51,347 nucleotides of DNA, taken from the NCBI GenBank assembly GCA_040079635.1, contig JBEBJY010000013.1, forward strand, positions 1-51,347, in the 5' to 3' direction. The notes below the pieces were generated by a model. The model saw only the letters and a list, made by a program, of their open reading frames with translations. It was not told the DNA's origin and ran no database searches. Below, piece after piece: positions 16,456 to 25,044 of the stretch. Made by a program: the position numbers and the translations under genes. Source of the stretch: Aalborgiella sp040079635 (GTDB lineage Bacteria > Pseudomonadota > Gammaproteobacteria > Burkholderiales > Burkholderiaceae_C). Within the stretch, counting starts at the first letter, position 1. Each line of letters starts with the position of its first letter.

Positions 16456-17058
16456 TTATTTTGATGAACTTGGCAACATACGGCTGACCAAACCATCTTT
16501 ATCGATAAAGTGGTGCTTCAGCGCTGCGCCAATGTGCAAAAGCGCCAAACCGAGTAACGCAAAGGCTGATATTTCATGCAACTCTTTGATTTGTTTGGCA
16601 AATTCTTTGTCTACAGACATGAAATCAGGTAACGGCAAGACACCAAACAACACAATCGGGAAGCCAGCAGCAGAGCTGTAAGCCCAGCCAATCAACGGAA
16701 CGGCGAAAAACAAGGCGTAAAGTGCGTAATGCGTAGCGTGGTAAACCTTGGTTTGCCAGTTGGGCATGGCTTGCTCAATCGCTTTAGGCAAAGCGGGTGG
16801 CTTGTTGACCAAGCGCCAAAGCAAACGCAGTACAGACAAAATCAAAAACGTGATGCCAGCCCATTTGTGGTAGTTGTACAGCTTCAAGCGCAAAGGCGAA
16901 AACGGCAGGTCAGACATGTAAATGCCAATCGCGAACATGGCGAAAATCGACAAACCTAACAGCCAATGCAACACGATAGCTACTGCAGAGTAGCGCTTAC
17001 CTTCATCATAGGCTTGGGTTGATTTAATTAGATTGTTTTTAATATGAACTTGGGACAC
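16456..17058 (-). CDS. Cytochrome b561 family membrane protein (YceJ-like)
   Basis: A 200-residue di-heme cytochrome b561 with four membrane helices. Likely heme-ligand His residues lie in IVLHWLLG, NYHKWAG, THYALYALFF and LHEISAFALLGLALLHIGAALKHHF. It transfers electrons from the quinone pool towards the periplasm. The start is a GTG at 17058 with GAGGT just upstream. It leads the b561-yceI-yceI series, consistent with a functional link to lipid-binding YceI proteins. Confidence 0.92.
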   Translation of the reverse strand: MSQVHIKNNLIKSTQAYDEGKRYSAVAIVLHWLLGLSIFAMFAIGIYMSDLPFSPLRLKLYNYHKWAGITFLILSVLRLLWRLVNKPPALPKAIEQAMPNWQTKVYHATHYALYALFFAVPLIGWAYSSAAGFPIVLFGVLPLPDFMSVDKEFAKQIKELHEISAFALLGLALLHIGAALKHHFIDKDGLVSRMLPSSSK

Positions 17059-17221
17059 TTAACACCTCACTTGCAACCGATTTGGTTATATAGATGTAAG
17101 TGTAGATGCCCTTAACTCAAAATAAGTTCCACGGAATTGATGATTTCATTCAAATAGTTTGAATGAAAAGCAATAAGCAAATTCAGCTACGGAATTTGCG
17201 TACCTAATATCGATGGCGACA

Positions 17222-18553
17222 TTAATGGTTGTAGATGTCTTGCCGAGTCAGCGGCACTGGTAAGCTGTGCGAGCCGCGCTTAGATGCCAACACCTGATAA
17301 ATGCCCGTGCCCTCGGCTTCAAATTCCATCGCGCAGGCCGCCATGTAAAAGCGCCACACGCGGTAGGCGTCTTCGCTCACATAATTAAGCGCAGTATCGT
17401 GTGCAGCCTCTAGGCGTTTCACCCATTCGCGCAGGGTCATGGCGTAGTGCATGCGCAGGTTTTCAACATCGTGGATTTCAAACGCTGCTTGCTCCATACC
17501 GCGCAAAATGTTGCTGATGGTGTCCAGCTCACCGCCGGGGAAAACGTAACGGTTGATGAACTCTGCATCCAGCGTCGGCTGCCAGCCCTCTTCGTCGTGG
17601 GTGATTCCATGGTTTAAAAACAAACCACCAGAACGCAGCAGGCGCACCACTGTGGCGTTGTAGACCGGCAAGTTGACCAAGCCCACGTGCTCAAACATGC
17701 CGATGCTGGATATTTTGTCGTAAACGCCATCACCCGCTAAATCGCGGTAATCGCGCAGCTCTAGCGTCACTAAGTTTTGTAGTCCTAAGCGGTTCACGCG
17801 CTCTGTGGCGTAGTCAAGCTGGCGCTGGCTCAGGGTGATGCCGTGCGCATGCACGCCGTAATGCTGCGCCGCCCAGCACACCATCGCGCCCCAGCCGCAG
17901 CCAATGTCTAAAAATTTTTCGCCCGGATTTAGGCGAAGCTTGCGGCACACGTGGTCTAGCTTGTTACGCTGGGCTTGCTCCAAACAGTCGTTTGGGGTTT
18001 TAAAGTAAGCGCATGAATAGACCATTTGCTCGTCTAGCCACAGCTTGTAAAACGCGTTGGACACATCGTAATGAAACGAGATGGCAGCACGGTCGCTCAG
18101 TCGGCTGTGTTTGTGCGCTTCGTTGCTGTCTAGGCCATCAACGCTGGCAGCGATGGCATCAGACGTCGTTTGTGCAGGTAGCCGTAAAGCATCTAGTACC
18201 AACGCGGCGCGGCTGCGAATCGGTAACGACAGTTTTTGAAAATAGGGCTTGAGGCGCAAACCCGCGTACAAATCGCCCTCAAAATCTACCAGTCCACGAA
18301 AGTACGCATCAACCAGTGTGATGGGGTTACGCTTCAAAATTAACTTGCGCAACACCGCAGGGTCGCGAACCACCAAGGTGAATTTCGGCACAGTATCGCC
18401 AAAAACGTATTGCGTACCATTCCATAAACGCAGCGCTATGGCGCCATGAAAGTTATTGAGCAAGCGCTTGACGATACGAACCGTTGCATTGGCGTGCCGC
18501 GTTTGCTTGATTTCAACATCAAATGGCGTTTTCAGTGCAACTGATATCGGCAT
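17222..18553 (-). CDS. Cyclopropane-fatty-acyl-phospholipid synthase family methyltransferase
   Basis: A 443-residue protein of the CFA/mycolic-acid methyltransferase family. An N-terminal lipid-binding region is followed by the SAM-dependent domain with FLDIGCGWGAMVCWAA at about residue 210. Family motifs YSCAYF, YDKISSIGMFEHVG and AACAMEFEAEGTGIYQVL are all present. Such enzymes add a methylene bridge to unsaturated acyl chains of membrane phospholipids. No other lipid gene is adjacent, and the 70 bp to the Usp gene does not argue for an operon. Confidence 0.9.
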   Translation of the reverse strand: MPISVALKTPFDVEIKQTRHANATVRIVKRLLNNFHGAIALRLWNGTQYVFGDTVPKFTLVVRDPAVLRKLILKRNPITLVDAYFRGLVDFEGDLYAGLRLKPYFQKLSLPIRSRAALVLDALRLPAQTTSDAIAASVDGLDSNEAHKHSRLSDRAAISFHYDVSNAFYKLWLDEQMVYSCAYFKTPNDCLEQAQRNKLDHVCRKLRLNPGEKFLDIGCGWGAMVCWAAQHYGVHAHGITLSQRQLDYATERVNRLGLQNLVTLELRDYRDLAGDGVYDKISSIGMFEHVGLVNLPVYNATVVRLLRSGGLFLNHGITHDEEGWQPTLDAEFINRYVFPGGELDTISNILRGMEQAAFEIHDVENLRMHYAMTLREWVKRLEAAHDTALNYVSEDAYRVWRFYMAACAMEFEAEGTGIYQVLASKRGSHSLPVPLTRQDIYNH

Positions 18554-18623
18554 GGCTGTTAACTCCCCGCATTGAAAGTGGGATTGAAATATTACGCCAA
18601 ATCAGAAAAAAATCAACGCAATA

Positions 18624-19064
18624 TCAACGAATCACCATCACCGGCTTGGTCGAATGCGCTACCACTTTAGCAGCGACGCTGCCCACCAGTAGTTTCTCCA
18701 AACCACCGCGTCCATGCGAGCCCAGCATGATGAGTTTGGCATGCTCTTCTTCAGCGGTTTTTAAAATCGCTTTGACGACAGAAGAATCCTCCACCAAACG
18801 TGTTTTCACCTGCACAGCTGCGCCGCCAATACTGGCTAAGTGGTTGATATGTGTAAATGCTTTTGCAGCATGTTTGCGGCCAGACTCCATGTAAGACTCA
18901 AAACCCACAAGGTTCATCTCGCCGCCTCCCATATAGGGGTAAGGATCTATCACGTAAACCACGGTCAAATGCGAGCCATGCGCGCGCGCCATATTGACCG
19001 CCATTTGTGATGCATGCTCAGAGGCGCTAGAGCCGTCGGTTGCGAAAAGAATATGTTTGAACAT
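18624..19064 (-). CDS. Universal stress protein, UspA family
   Basis: A 146-residue single Usp domain. It starts MFKHILFATDGSSASEHA, and its C-terminal nucleotide-binding pattern is LGSHGRGGLEKLLVGSVAAKVVAHSTKPVMVIR (G-2x-G-9x-G-S/T), which predicts ATP binding. The start at 19064 is supported by AGAGAGG upstream; six further codons to 19082 are possible. A good FNR/Anr-type box lies about 150 bp upstream, which would fit oxygen-limited induction known for many proteobacterial Usp genes. Confidence 0.93.
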   Translation of the reverse strand: MFKHILFATDGSSASEHASQMAVNMARAHGSHLTVVYVIDPYPYMGGGEMNLVGFESYMESGRKHAAKAFTHINHLASIGGAAVQVKTRLVEDSSVVKAILKTAEEEHAKLIMLGSHGRGGLEKLLVGSVAAKVVAHSTKPVMVIR

Positions 19065-19212
19065 GATGAGCCTCTCTTTCAAAATGAAATTTAAGTAGAT
19101 ACTCCCTCTAAACGAAGCCGTACCGTGTAGGACAGAGCCGCTATCGTGCGATTATTTGCGACAGTTTCCTCACATCGACAGTGAAATAGTACGCTTGATG
19201 ACTGGTTTGTGC

Positions 19213-19226
19213 TTGATGTATGTCAA
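19213..19226. promoter_or_regulatory. Putative FNR/Anr box
   Basis: TTGATGTATGTCAA matches the TTGATNNNNATCAA consensus at 9 of 10 fixed positions. It sits between the divergent Usp and MoaD-like genes. Relative to a weak -10-like TATTTC at 19188-19183 on the minus strand, it would centre near -43, fitting class II activation of the Usp gene. It is too close to the MoaD-like start to activate that side. Confidence 0.6.
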
Positions 19227-19248
19227 AAGTTACCCAGATGGTTAAGAT

Positions 19249-19554
19249 ATGGCCATGTTAGAAAAAACGCCAGATAAACCGCAATTTGTAAGCGTCACTT
19301 TCGCTGCCAGTTTGCAACGCCACATCAGTTGCGCAACGCAAAACGTCGCCCCTGCCAGCTTGCGCGAAGTTTTAAAGACTGCTCTTTTGGCCGCACCCGA
19401 TTTGGCGCATTACATCTTTGACGATCAAGCTAATATTCGCAAACATGTCGCCATTTTCATCAACCGCGACATGTTGCAAAATCGGGCTGATTTGACGCAA
19501 ACTTTACAATCTGGCGACCAAGTGCTGGTAGTGCAAGCCCTTACTGGAGGGTGA
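19249..19554 (+). CDS. MoaD/ThiS-like small beta-grasp protein
   Basis: A 101-residue protein with a ubiquitin-like beta-grasp pattern (VSVTFAASLQRHI ... VAIFINRDMLQNRADLTQTLQSGDQVLVVQALTGG). The C-terminus is the diglycine needed for adenylation and thiocarboxylation in MoaD and ThiS. No molybdopterin or thiamine gene is nearby. The gene ends about 40 bp before a BNR-propeller gene on the same strand, suggesting a joint function that is not the classical sulfur-carrier pathway. The ATG at 19249 or the one two codons later could initiate. Confidence 0.82.
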   Translation: MAMLEKTPDKPQFVSVTFAASLQRHISCATQNVAPASLREVLKTALLAAPDLAHYIFDDQANIRKHVAIFINRDMLQNRADLTQTLQSGDQVLVVQALTGG

Positions 19555-19595
19555 GCTTAAATTCTGCTGGTGGATTTTTTTTGGGGAATAAAACG

Positions 19596-20705
19596 ATGAC
19601 ATCATTACTCGTAGGTACTCGAAAAGGACTGTTTGTTGTAGATAAGCAGCAAATCACCGCACACCATTTTCAGGGCGAGCCGGTGTCGCAAGTGCTGGTT
19701 AATCCGCACGACCAATCATGGATAGTTGCGCTTAATTTGGGGCATTTTGGCATCAAATTGCACAAAAGCGTGGATCAAGGAAAAACCTGGGCGGCGCTTG
19801 CTGCGCCAGCTTTTCCGACCAAGCCCCTAGCTGGCGATGCTGATTTTGAGAATTTCAAAGACGACCCCACACCATGGAATGTGGATCTGATTTGGTCACT
19901 CAGTGTGGGTGGTGTGGATGAGCCGAATACGCTATGGGCCGGGTGCATTCCGGCGGGATTGTTCAAATCGACCGACGGCGGTAAAAGCTGGACGCTGAAC
20001 ATGCCCTTATGGCGCGACCCACGTCGGCAAACGTGGTTTGGCGGTGGCTACGATTTGGCGGGGATTCACTCTATCGTTGTCGATCCGCGCGACAGCAAAC
20101 ACGTCACACTGGGTGTTTCCTGTGCAGGTGTTTGGCAGACCTTTGATGGTGGTGCAAACTGGTCATTGATGGCCAAAGGCATGAAGTCAGACTACACCCC
20201 GCCCGACATGGCTGAAGACGAAAACTCGCAAGACCCACACTGCGTCGTTGGCTGCGCTGGTGCGCCAGATGTCCTGTGGTCACAACACCACTGCGGCATT
20301 TACCGCTCGACGGACGGCGGCAATTTTTGGCAGCAAATCACCACGTCCATATCCAGCAATTTCCCATCCGTTTTTGGCTTCGCCGTCGCGGTTGACCCCG
20401 CCAACCCACTACGGGCGTGGTTTGCACCTGCGGTTAAAGACCAATTTCGCTATCCCGTCGACGGCAAACTGGTCGTCACCCGTACGGACGATGGCGGCAA
20501 AACCTTTCAAGCCTTTGGCAAGGGTTTGCCGCAAAGCCATGCTTACGACCTGATCTACCGCCATGGTTTGGCCGTCGCCCCCAATGGTCAGGATTTGGCC
20601 ATGGCTTCCACCACAGGCAGCTTGTGGACGAGTAGCGATGCAGGGGAAAGTTGGGGGACGATTTCACAAAACTTACCACCGGTGGCTGTGGTTAAGTTTA
20701 TTTGA
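19596..20705 (+). CDS. BNR/Asp-box beta-propeller protein (exo-alpha-sialidase-like fold)
   Basis: A 369-residue protein without a signal peptide. It carries repeated Asp-box motifs: KSVDQGKTW, KSTDGGKSW, TFDGGANWS, RSTDGGNFW, RTDDGGKTF and SSDAGESW, spread over the whole length, which predicts a six- or seven-bladed propeller. The annotation sialidase is only fold-based; the Arg triad of true sialidases is not evident. The ATG at 19596 has GGGGA upstream and gives a family-like start (MTSLLVGTRKGLF). It follows the MoaD-like gene closely. Confidence 0.85.
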   Translation: MTSLLVGTRKGLFVVDKQQITAHHFQGEPVSQVLVNPHDQSWIVALNLGHFGIKLHKSVDQGKTWAALAAPAFPTKPLAGDADFENFKDDPTPWNVDLIWSLSVGGVDEPNTLWAGCIPAGLFKSTDGGKSWTLNMPLWRDPRRQTWFGGGYDLAGIHSIVVDPRDSKHVTLGVSCAGVWQTFDGGANWSLMAKGMKSDYTPPDMAEDENSQDPHCVVGCAGAPDVLWSQHHCGIYRSTDGGNFWQQITTSISSNFPSVFGFAVAVDPANPLRAWFAPAVKDQFRYPVDGKLVVTRTDDGGKTFQAFGKGLPQSHAYDLIYRHGLAVAPNGQDLAMASTTGSLWTSSDAGESWGTISQNLPPVAVVKFI

Positions 20706-20729
20706 AATTAAAGGTGATAAATATGCCTC

Positions 20730-20777
20730 TAGTCGGCGTATTTGTTGCCTAAGTAGCTATCAAAAGCATAGTATTTT
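20730..20777 (+). repeat. Dispersed 48-bp repeat, copy H
   Basis: Forward copy in the 81-bp convergent gap between the propeller and amidohydrolase genes. TAGTCGGCG replaces TAGCCGGCG; arms GCTAT/ATAGT allow a G-U closing pair. Confidence 0.88.
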
Positions 20778-20786
20778 TATACTTCG

Positions 20787-22571
20787 TTATATCTTTGGCC
20801 CATGCGTCCAACGTCCTGGACGGGCTGGGGTGATGTCGCCATTTTCTATGACGGCCTCGCCAGACACCAAAGTTGCGACATAGCCGGTCGATTTTTGCAG
20901 CATACGGCGTCCGCCCATAGGCAAATCTCGCACGATTTCTGGCAGAGGAAGTGCCAAACTATGTGTGTCCACGATGTTGATATCGGCCTTCATACCAACG
21001 GCAATCACACCGCGATCCGTCAACCCCATGTGCAAAGCGTTGCGCTGTGTGAGCATATGTACCACTTGCGGCAAGGGGATTTTGGGTCCGCGAGTGCGCT
21101 GCAAGCCCCAATGGGCAAGCAGGGTGGTGGAGGCGCTGGCATCGCAAATCGTGCCCACGTGTGCGCCCGCATCGCCCAATGAAAAGAGCGCTTTGGGGTG
21201 AATCAGCATGTCGCGAACGCGGTCTAAAGAACCCGTCAAGTAGTTAAAAATCGGGAAATAAACCAAGTTGGTGCCATCGCCGCCAGCCAAATGGTCGTAC
21301 ATCAGCTCGCGGGCGCTCACGCCTTTGGCTTTGGCCTGTGCGCCGAATGACGAGGAGGGCAGCGGTTCGTAATCCATGCTGCCGCCTGCGTCGGGTAGCA
21401 GTGCAAACAGCATAAAGGCGACTTGTTCGAAATTCTTAATCACATAATCGACCAGCGGTGGTACGGATGAGCCAGCTACGGATAAGTTCAGAGGTGCTTC
21501 GTTCAGGATTTTTTGACGCAAATCAGGGTTTCGCAGCGCGATTGCGCGCTCGGCCACGGGAAGATGTGCAATAGCGCGGTAGCTGGGATAGGCGTCTAGC
21601 AAATTGAGCGTTGTGTCCAAACCATTCAGCACACCAATGCCGCGCGGCGAAGCTTGCAGCTTCACGTCAATGCCTTTTTCGGCACTGGCCAGTGCGGCAT
21701 CTCCCAACCACTTGCTTTGCTGGGGCGCGTTGACCCTGTCCATCCAAGTGATAGCTATGGGCCGGTTTGCCACCCGCGCCATGTCTTCCAGCTTGGCGTA
21801 CTCACGGTCAAACCGCGCTTTTTCTTCGGCAGGTGTGCCGCGCGGGCTGGCAAAATCGCTGACACCTTGTATCACGCGGTAAGGCAAATCCTTCAAAACA
21901 GCGGCCAAGCTGTTCAGTTCGGTGGGGGATACTTCAAACGACGGCGTCATTTGCCCGTGTGATGTGCGATGCGTCTCTGTGCTGCCAATGCCTAGACCGC
22001 AAGCACCTTCCAAAAGCGCTTGTTTTAGCAAGGCTTGCATTTGCAGTATGTCTTGTGCGTTCGCTGGCTCGCCCTTGGCGGCGCGTTCGCCCATGACATA
22101 CAAGCGCAAGGTGTCGTGCGGCACCAGCGTCATGAAATCTAGCGAATGCGGCTGCGCATCCAGCGCTTTGCCGTACTCGGTAAAGGTTTCCCAATTCCAC
22201 TTCATGCCTTCTGACAATGCCGTGCCCGGAATTTCTTCCACGCCTTCCATCAAGTCAATCAACACATCGCGGTCACCCGGTCGAACAGGTGCAAAACCCA
22301 CGCCACAATTGCCCATCACCAAGGTGGTGACGCCGTGGTAAATGCTGGGCGCAAAGGTTTCGTCCCAAGACGCTTGACCGTCATAGTGCGTATGAATGTC
22401 GATAAACCCTGGCATGACATGCAGACCCGTAGCGTCTATGGTTCGCTTTGCCGGCTCACTCGTAGCGCCAACCACAACTATTTTGCCGTCGCGAATACCC
22501 ACATCCGCCAAAATAGCGTCGCTCCCCGTGCCATCAATGACTGTGCCACCTTTGATGAGTGTGTCCAACAT
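20787..22571 (-). CDS. N-acyl-D-amino-acid deacylase-type amidohydrolase
   Basis: A 594-residue amidohydrolase-superfamily enzyme. The N-terminal composite beta domain (LIKGGTVIDGTG) is followed by the metal motif GFIDIHTHYDGQ with His60 and His62. A Cys-containing metal site may lie in MGNCGVGFAP, with later residues in SLGDAGAHVGTICDAS. These match the D-aminoacylase/D-hydantoinase-like group with a TIM barrel. Family members hydrolyse N-acyl-D-amino acids. No transporter is nearby to confirm the substrate. It is divergent from the lipoprotein gene at 22693. Confidence 0.9.
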   Translation of the reverse strand: MLDTLIKGGTVIDGTGSDAILADVGIRDGKIVVVGATSEPAKRTIDATGLHVMPGFIDIHTHYDGQASWDETFAPSIYHGVTTLVMGNCGVGFAPVRPGDRDVLIDLMEGVEEIPGTALSEGMKWNWETFTEYGKALDAQPHSLDFMTLVPHDTLRLYVMGERAAKGEPANAQDILQMQALLKQALLEGACGLGIGSTETHRTSHGQMTPSFEVSPTELNSLAAVLKDLPYRVIQGVSDFASPRGTPAEEKARFDREYAKLEDMARVANRPIAITWMDRVNAPQQSKWLGDAALASAEKGIDVKLQASPRGIGVLNGLDTTLNLLDAYPSYRAIAHLPVAERAIALRNPDLRQKILNEAPLNLSVAGSSVPPLVDYVIKNFEQVAFMLFALLPDAGGSMDYEPLPSSSFGAQAKAKGVSARELMYDHLAGGDGTNLVYFPIFNYLTGSLDRVRDMLIHPKALFSLGDAGAHVGTICDASASTTLLAHWGLQRTRGPKIPLPQVVHMLTQRNALHMGLTDRGVIAVGMKADINIVDTHSLALPLPEIVRDLPMGGRRMLQKSTGYVATLVSGEAVIENGDITPARPGRWTHGPKI

Positions 22572-22692
22572 GCTTGTTCACCCCTTTGCTTAGACTTTGA
22601 TTCGACTTTGCAAGTGTATATGAATGGATGCTCATAAGCCTGCTTGACCCAGTTGGTCTGGGCTAGCTGAATCCGTTCTGTAGAATGCAGCG

Positions 22693-23523
22693 ATGCATTT
22701 ACTCAACCAAAGATACAGCCAAAGATACAGCCAAAGATTAGCCCAAAGCTCCTGCCGCTTTCTCAGTCTCGCACTGACCATCCTCTTAGCCAGCTGCGCC
22801 ACTGGTCTCAAAACATCCGAGGCCAACCCTACACCGACACTGGCGTTTCAAAACAAAGCGCTTAGCCCCGCCAACGGCGGCTTGCTCATCAATGGCGCAC
22901 AGCTGCAGCCGGGTGACATTATTTTGACAGCGGACAACGGCATCAAATCCCAGGGGATTCGGCTGATCACGCTATCCCCCGTCAGCCATGCCGCCGTTTA
23001 CATGGCAGACCAGCAAGTCGCCGAAGCCGTGGGTGACGGCATTCGTCGCCGCTCGGTAGCTGATTTGTTGGCTGAGGAAACCACCATCGTCGTCTTTCGC
23101 CACCCCGGAGTGACACAAGATGGCATGCGCAAGATGGATGCGTTTGTTGAAAAGCACGTTGGGCAAAAGTACAACTACTTTGGCGCGATGCTGCAAGCGC
23201 CGTTCTCCATCGAGCGCCGCGTCTGCGAGCTGCCACTGGTGCCATCGCCCATCCGCGATTTTTGCATTCAAGGCGTGGCGGCGATTCAGCTTGGCTTGGG
23301 GCGGAATGACCAGTTTTTCTGCTCTCAATTTGTCCTAGAGGCCTACAAAACCGCAGGCTTCCCGTTGACAGACGCGGATCCGCGCCTCATCAGCCCTGGT
23401 GATTTGCTGCACATGCGCGAGGGTGACGTGCCATCGATCAAGATTCGCCAAACGCTGCAATACGTGGGGCACTTGAAAGCGCCACCTGTCATTGTGGCGC
23501 AGGCTCAGACTCAGGCCAATTAA
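22693..23523 (+). CDS. YiiX/YebB-like NlpC/P60-superfamily lipoprotein
   Basis: A 276-residue lipoprotein with an export signal and a lipobox-like LLASC (Cys35). The circularly permuted NlpC/P60 fold is indicated by His99 in SPVSHAAVYM preceding Cys210 in DQFFCSQFVLEAY, with LQPGDIILT before them. Such proteins are probable amide hydrolases or acyltransferases on lipid or peptidoglycan substrates. Residues 6-20 derive from a 12-bp tandem repeat in the DNA. The gene overlaps the convergent lipoprotein gene by 4 bp. Confidence 0.87.
   Translation: MHLLNQRYSQRYSQRLAQSSCRFLSLALTILLASCATGLKTSEANPTPTLAFQNKALSPANGGLLINGAQLQPGDIILTADNGIKSQGIRLITLSPVSHAAVYMADQQVAEAVGDGIRRRSVADLLAEETTIVVFRHPGVTQDGMRKMDAFVEKHVGQKYNYFGAMLQAPFSIERRVCELPLVPSPIRDFCIQGVAAIQLGLGRNDQFFCSQFVLEAYKTAGFPLTDADPRLISPGDLLHMREGDVPSIKIRQTLQYVGHLKAPPVIVAQAQTQAN
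22707..22754 (+). repeat. 12-bp tandem repeat in a lipoprotein signal region
   Basis: CCAAAGATACAG occurs twice exactly, then CCAAAGATTAGC and CCAAAGCTCCTG. It is in frame and encodes QRYSQRYSQRLAQSS, so unit gain or loss would change only the signal peptide's positive N-region. Confidence 0.75.
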
Positions 23524-23984
23524 CTGCCCACATGCATCGTAAACAGCGCCCCGTTTGACAACTTGCATTGCCCGCTGCCCAATGTGGCAGAGTTCATTTG
23601 GTAGGTGCAGTTGATGTAACTGCCTCGGTTGCCGCTACCATTTGCAACGCCCGTGCGTAAGCTGCCGTTGGAGCGGGTCGCTTCACCCATGAAGTTCTCA
23701 CCGTTGATAGCTGTGCTAAACGTACCGCGCCCATTCAAATCATTCGTCACCACCGCGCTGACCATGCCGTAGCTGGACGCTAAATCGTTGCTCGGATACA
23801 GCCGCGCGGCAAAAGTGACGGGTGCGGGTGGTGCCACAGGCACATACACCGTGGCAGGCGCGTGGTTGGTCTGCTGGTTCAGCGGTACAACATAGCAGCC
23901 AGTCAAAGCCAACGCAGCGCCAGCGGCAGTTGCTGTCAAGATTGAAGAACGAAAAAGAGAACGAACGGCAGAGTTTTTACTCAT
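23520..23984 (-). CDS. Putative lipoprotein of unknown function
   Basis: A 154-residue protein with a signal peptide and a lipobox LTGC (Cys near residue 30), followed by a Pro/Val-rich linker (ATVYVPVAPPAPV). The remainder is beta-rich and polar with two later Cys (INCTYQM, GQCKLSNG) that could form a disulfide. The segment GENFMGEATRSNG...GNRGSYINC is glycine- and asparagine-rich. It is not assigned to a characterised family. The stop codon overlaps the convergent NlpC/P60-like gene. Confidence 0.78.
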   Translation of the reverse strand: MSKNSAVRSLFRSSILTATAAGAALALTGCYVVPLNQQTNHAPATVYVPVAPPAPVTFAARLYPSNDLASSYGMVSAVVTNDLNGRGTFSTAINGENFMGEATRSNGSLRTGVANGSGNRGSYINCTYQMNSATLGSGQCKLSNGALFTMHVGS

Positions 23985-24105
23985 AAATTACCAGGTTGCA
24001 CAGGCACATGCCCGTGAACGCAATGTAGACGGTTGGATTCAAAAAGTGCTGAATATTAATACAAGTACTATATTTTTATGCTTAGAGTATCTAATTTTGA
24101 TTCTT

Positions 24106-24930
24106 CTACAGTGAAAAACTTGTAAAGCTGTACCCATTCACCGCCTGCATAAACGTCAACACAACCACCACGATACCTAGTGCGGCAGCCATCCAAACCG
24201 ATAAAGTCGCCTGCGAGGGTAAAAACTTATCTGCCAAAAGCCCTGCAAGCGGTAAAGCTTGCATCAAATGCGTCGCAAAAAAGTGCGGTACGCGTAAATC
24301 GCCACCCGTGGTAGACCAGCCTAAAATCGGCAGCCCACCAACGTCAGTACGGACACCGCCTACCCAATGCCCAGGACCTGCAATTTGACCAGAGGCCATT
24401 GCGCTAGCAGTAATAAGAGTCGCGATACCGCCTAAAAATAGCCCCAAAACTGCACCCCAGTACAAACCTTTGTTTTTGCGTGCTGCCGTCGTGGCATGTC
24501 GCCAAATCAGCACTCCCACGATAGATGTCGTCACCACCAACACCACAGCCGCTCCGCCCATGATGACGGTGTATGCGAATGCTTCCCAAGCAGTTTCGTT
24601 ATTGAAGTGCGAAGCGCGGCCACGCGCAGATTGAAAAGCGATGTAAAAAATCTCAATCAACCCGCTGATAGCCAGCGTTGCCATCAAGCCAACTGCAAAT
24701 TTAGTGGCGCGTTTCGCAGGCTCCACCAGTTGCCAAAGCAATAGCACGGTGATTAATTGCATTAAAAACGACGCGTTAAATTTGTTGGGCTTGGTCCAAA
24801 CGTTGATACCGTTGACCAGCCGCGTGTCAAACATATAGGCAATCGCACAAATGACCAAAAGCACTGCTGTGATGTAAGCACTGCGTTTGAGCCAAAGCGA
24901 GCTTGCATCTGCTGAGGTTAAAGTAGACAT
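24106..24930 (-). CDS. Polytopic membrane protein controlled by a divergent TetR
   Basis: A 274-residue protein with about seven to eight membrane helices. A loop after helix 6 is Gly-rich and polar (GQIAGPGHWVGGVRTDVGGLPILGW), with conserved-looking His in GHW and VPHFFATHLMQ. I do not recognise a characterised family. The start at 24930 has AAGGA upstream and gives MSTLTSADASSLWLKRS; longer frames would read through the promoter. Its promoter overlaps two TetR-type operators, so it is very likely the regulator's main target. Confidence 0.8.
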   Translation of the reverse strand: MSTLTSADASSLWLKRSAYITAVLLVICAIAYMFDTRLVNGINVWTKPNKFNASFLMQLITVLLLWQLVEPAKRATKFAVGLMATLAISGLIEIFYIAFQSARGRASHFNNETAWEAFAYTVIMGGAAVVLVVTTSIVGVLIWRHATTAARKNKGLYWGAVLGLFLGGIATLITASAMASGQIAGPGHWVGGVRTDVGGLPILGWSTTGGDLRVPHFFATHLMQALPLAGLLADKFLPSQATLSVWMAAALGIVVVVLTFMQAVNGYSFTSFSL

Positions 24931-24976
24931 ATAAATCCTTTCAAAACTTGGACGAAAATGGGAAAAAGTAAATTTG

Positions 24977-25026
24977 GTAGACAGTGTCAACAATCATAAT
25001 CGAGAAAAGTAGACACTGTCAACAAT
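24977..25026. promoter_or_regulatory. Twin TetR-type operators and divergent promoters
   Basis: Two 18-bp direct repeats, GTAGACAGTGTCAACAAT (24977-24994) and GTAGACACTGTCAACAAT (25009-25026), are 32 bp apart. They differ only at the centre of a GACA-N-TGTC palindrome. On the minus strand TTGACA (25022-25017) and TATGAT (24998-24993) are 18 bp apart, a strong promoter for the membrane-protein gene. On the plus strand TAGACA (25010-25015) and TAAAAT (25032-25037) could drive the regulator. Both -35 elements lie in the second operator, so repression and autoregulation are expected. Confidence 0.78.
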
Positions 25027-25044
25027 AGGGTTAAAATAAATAAT

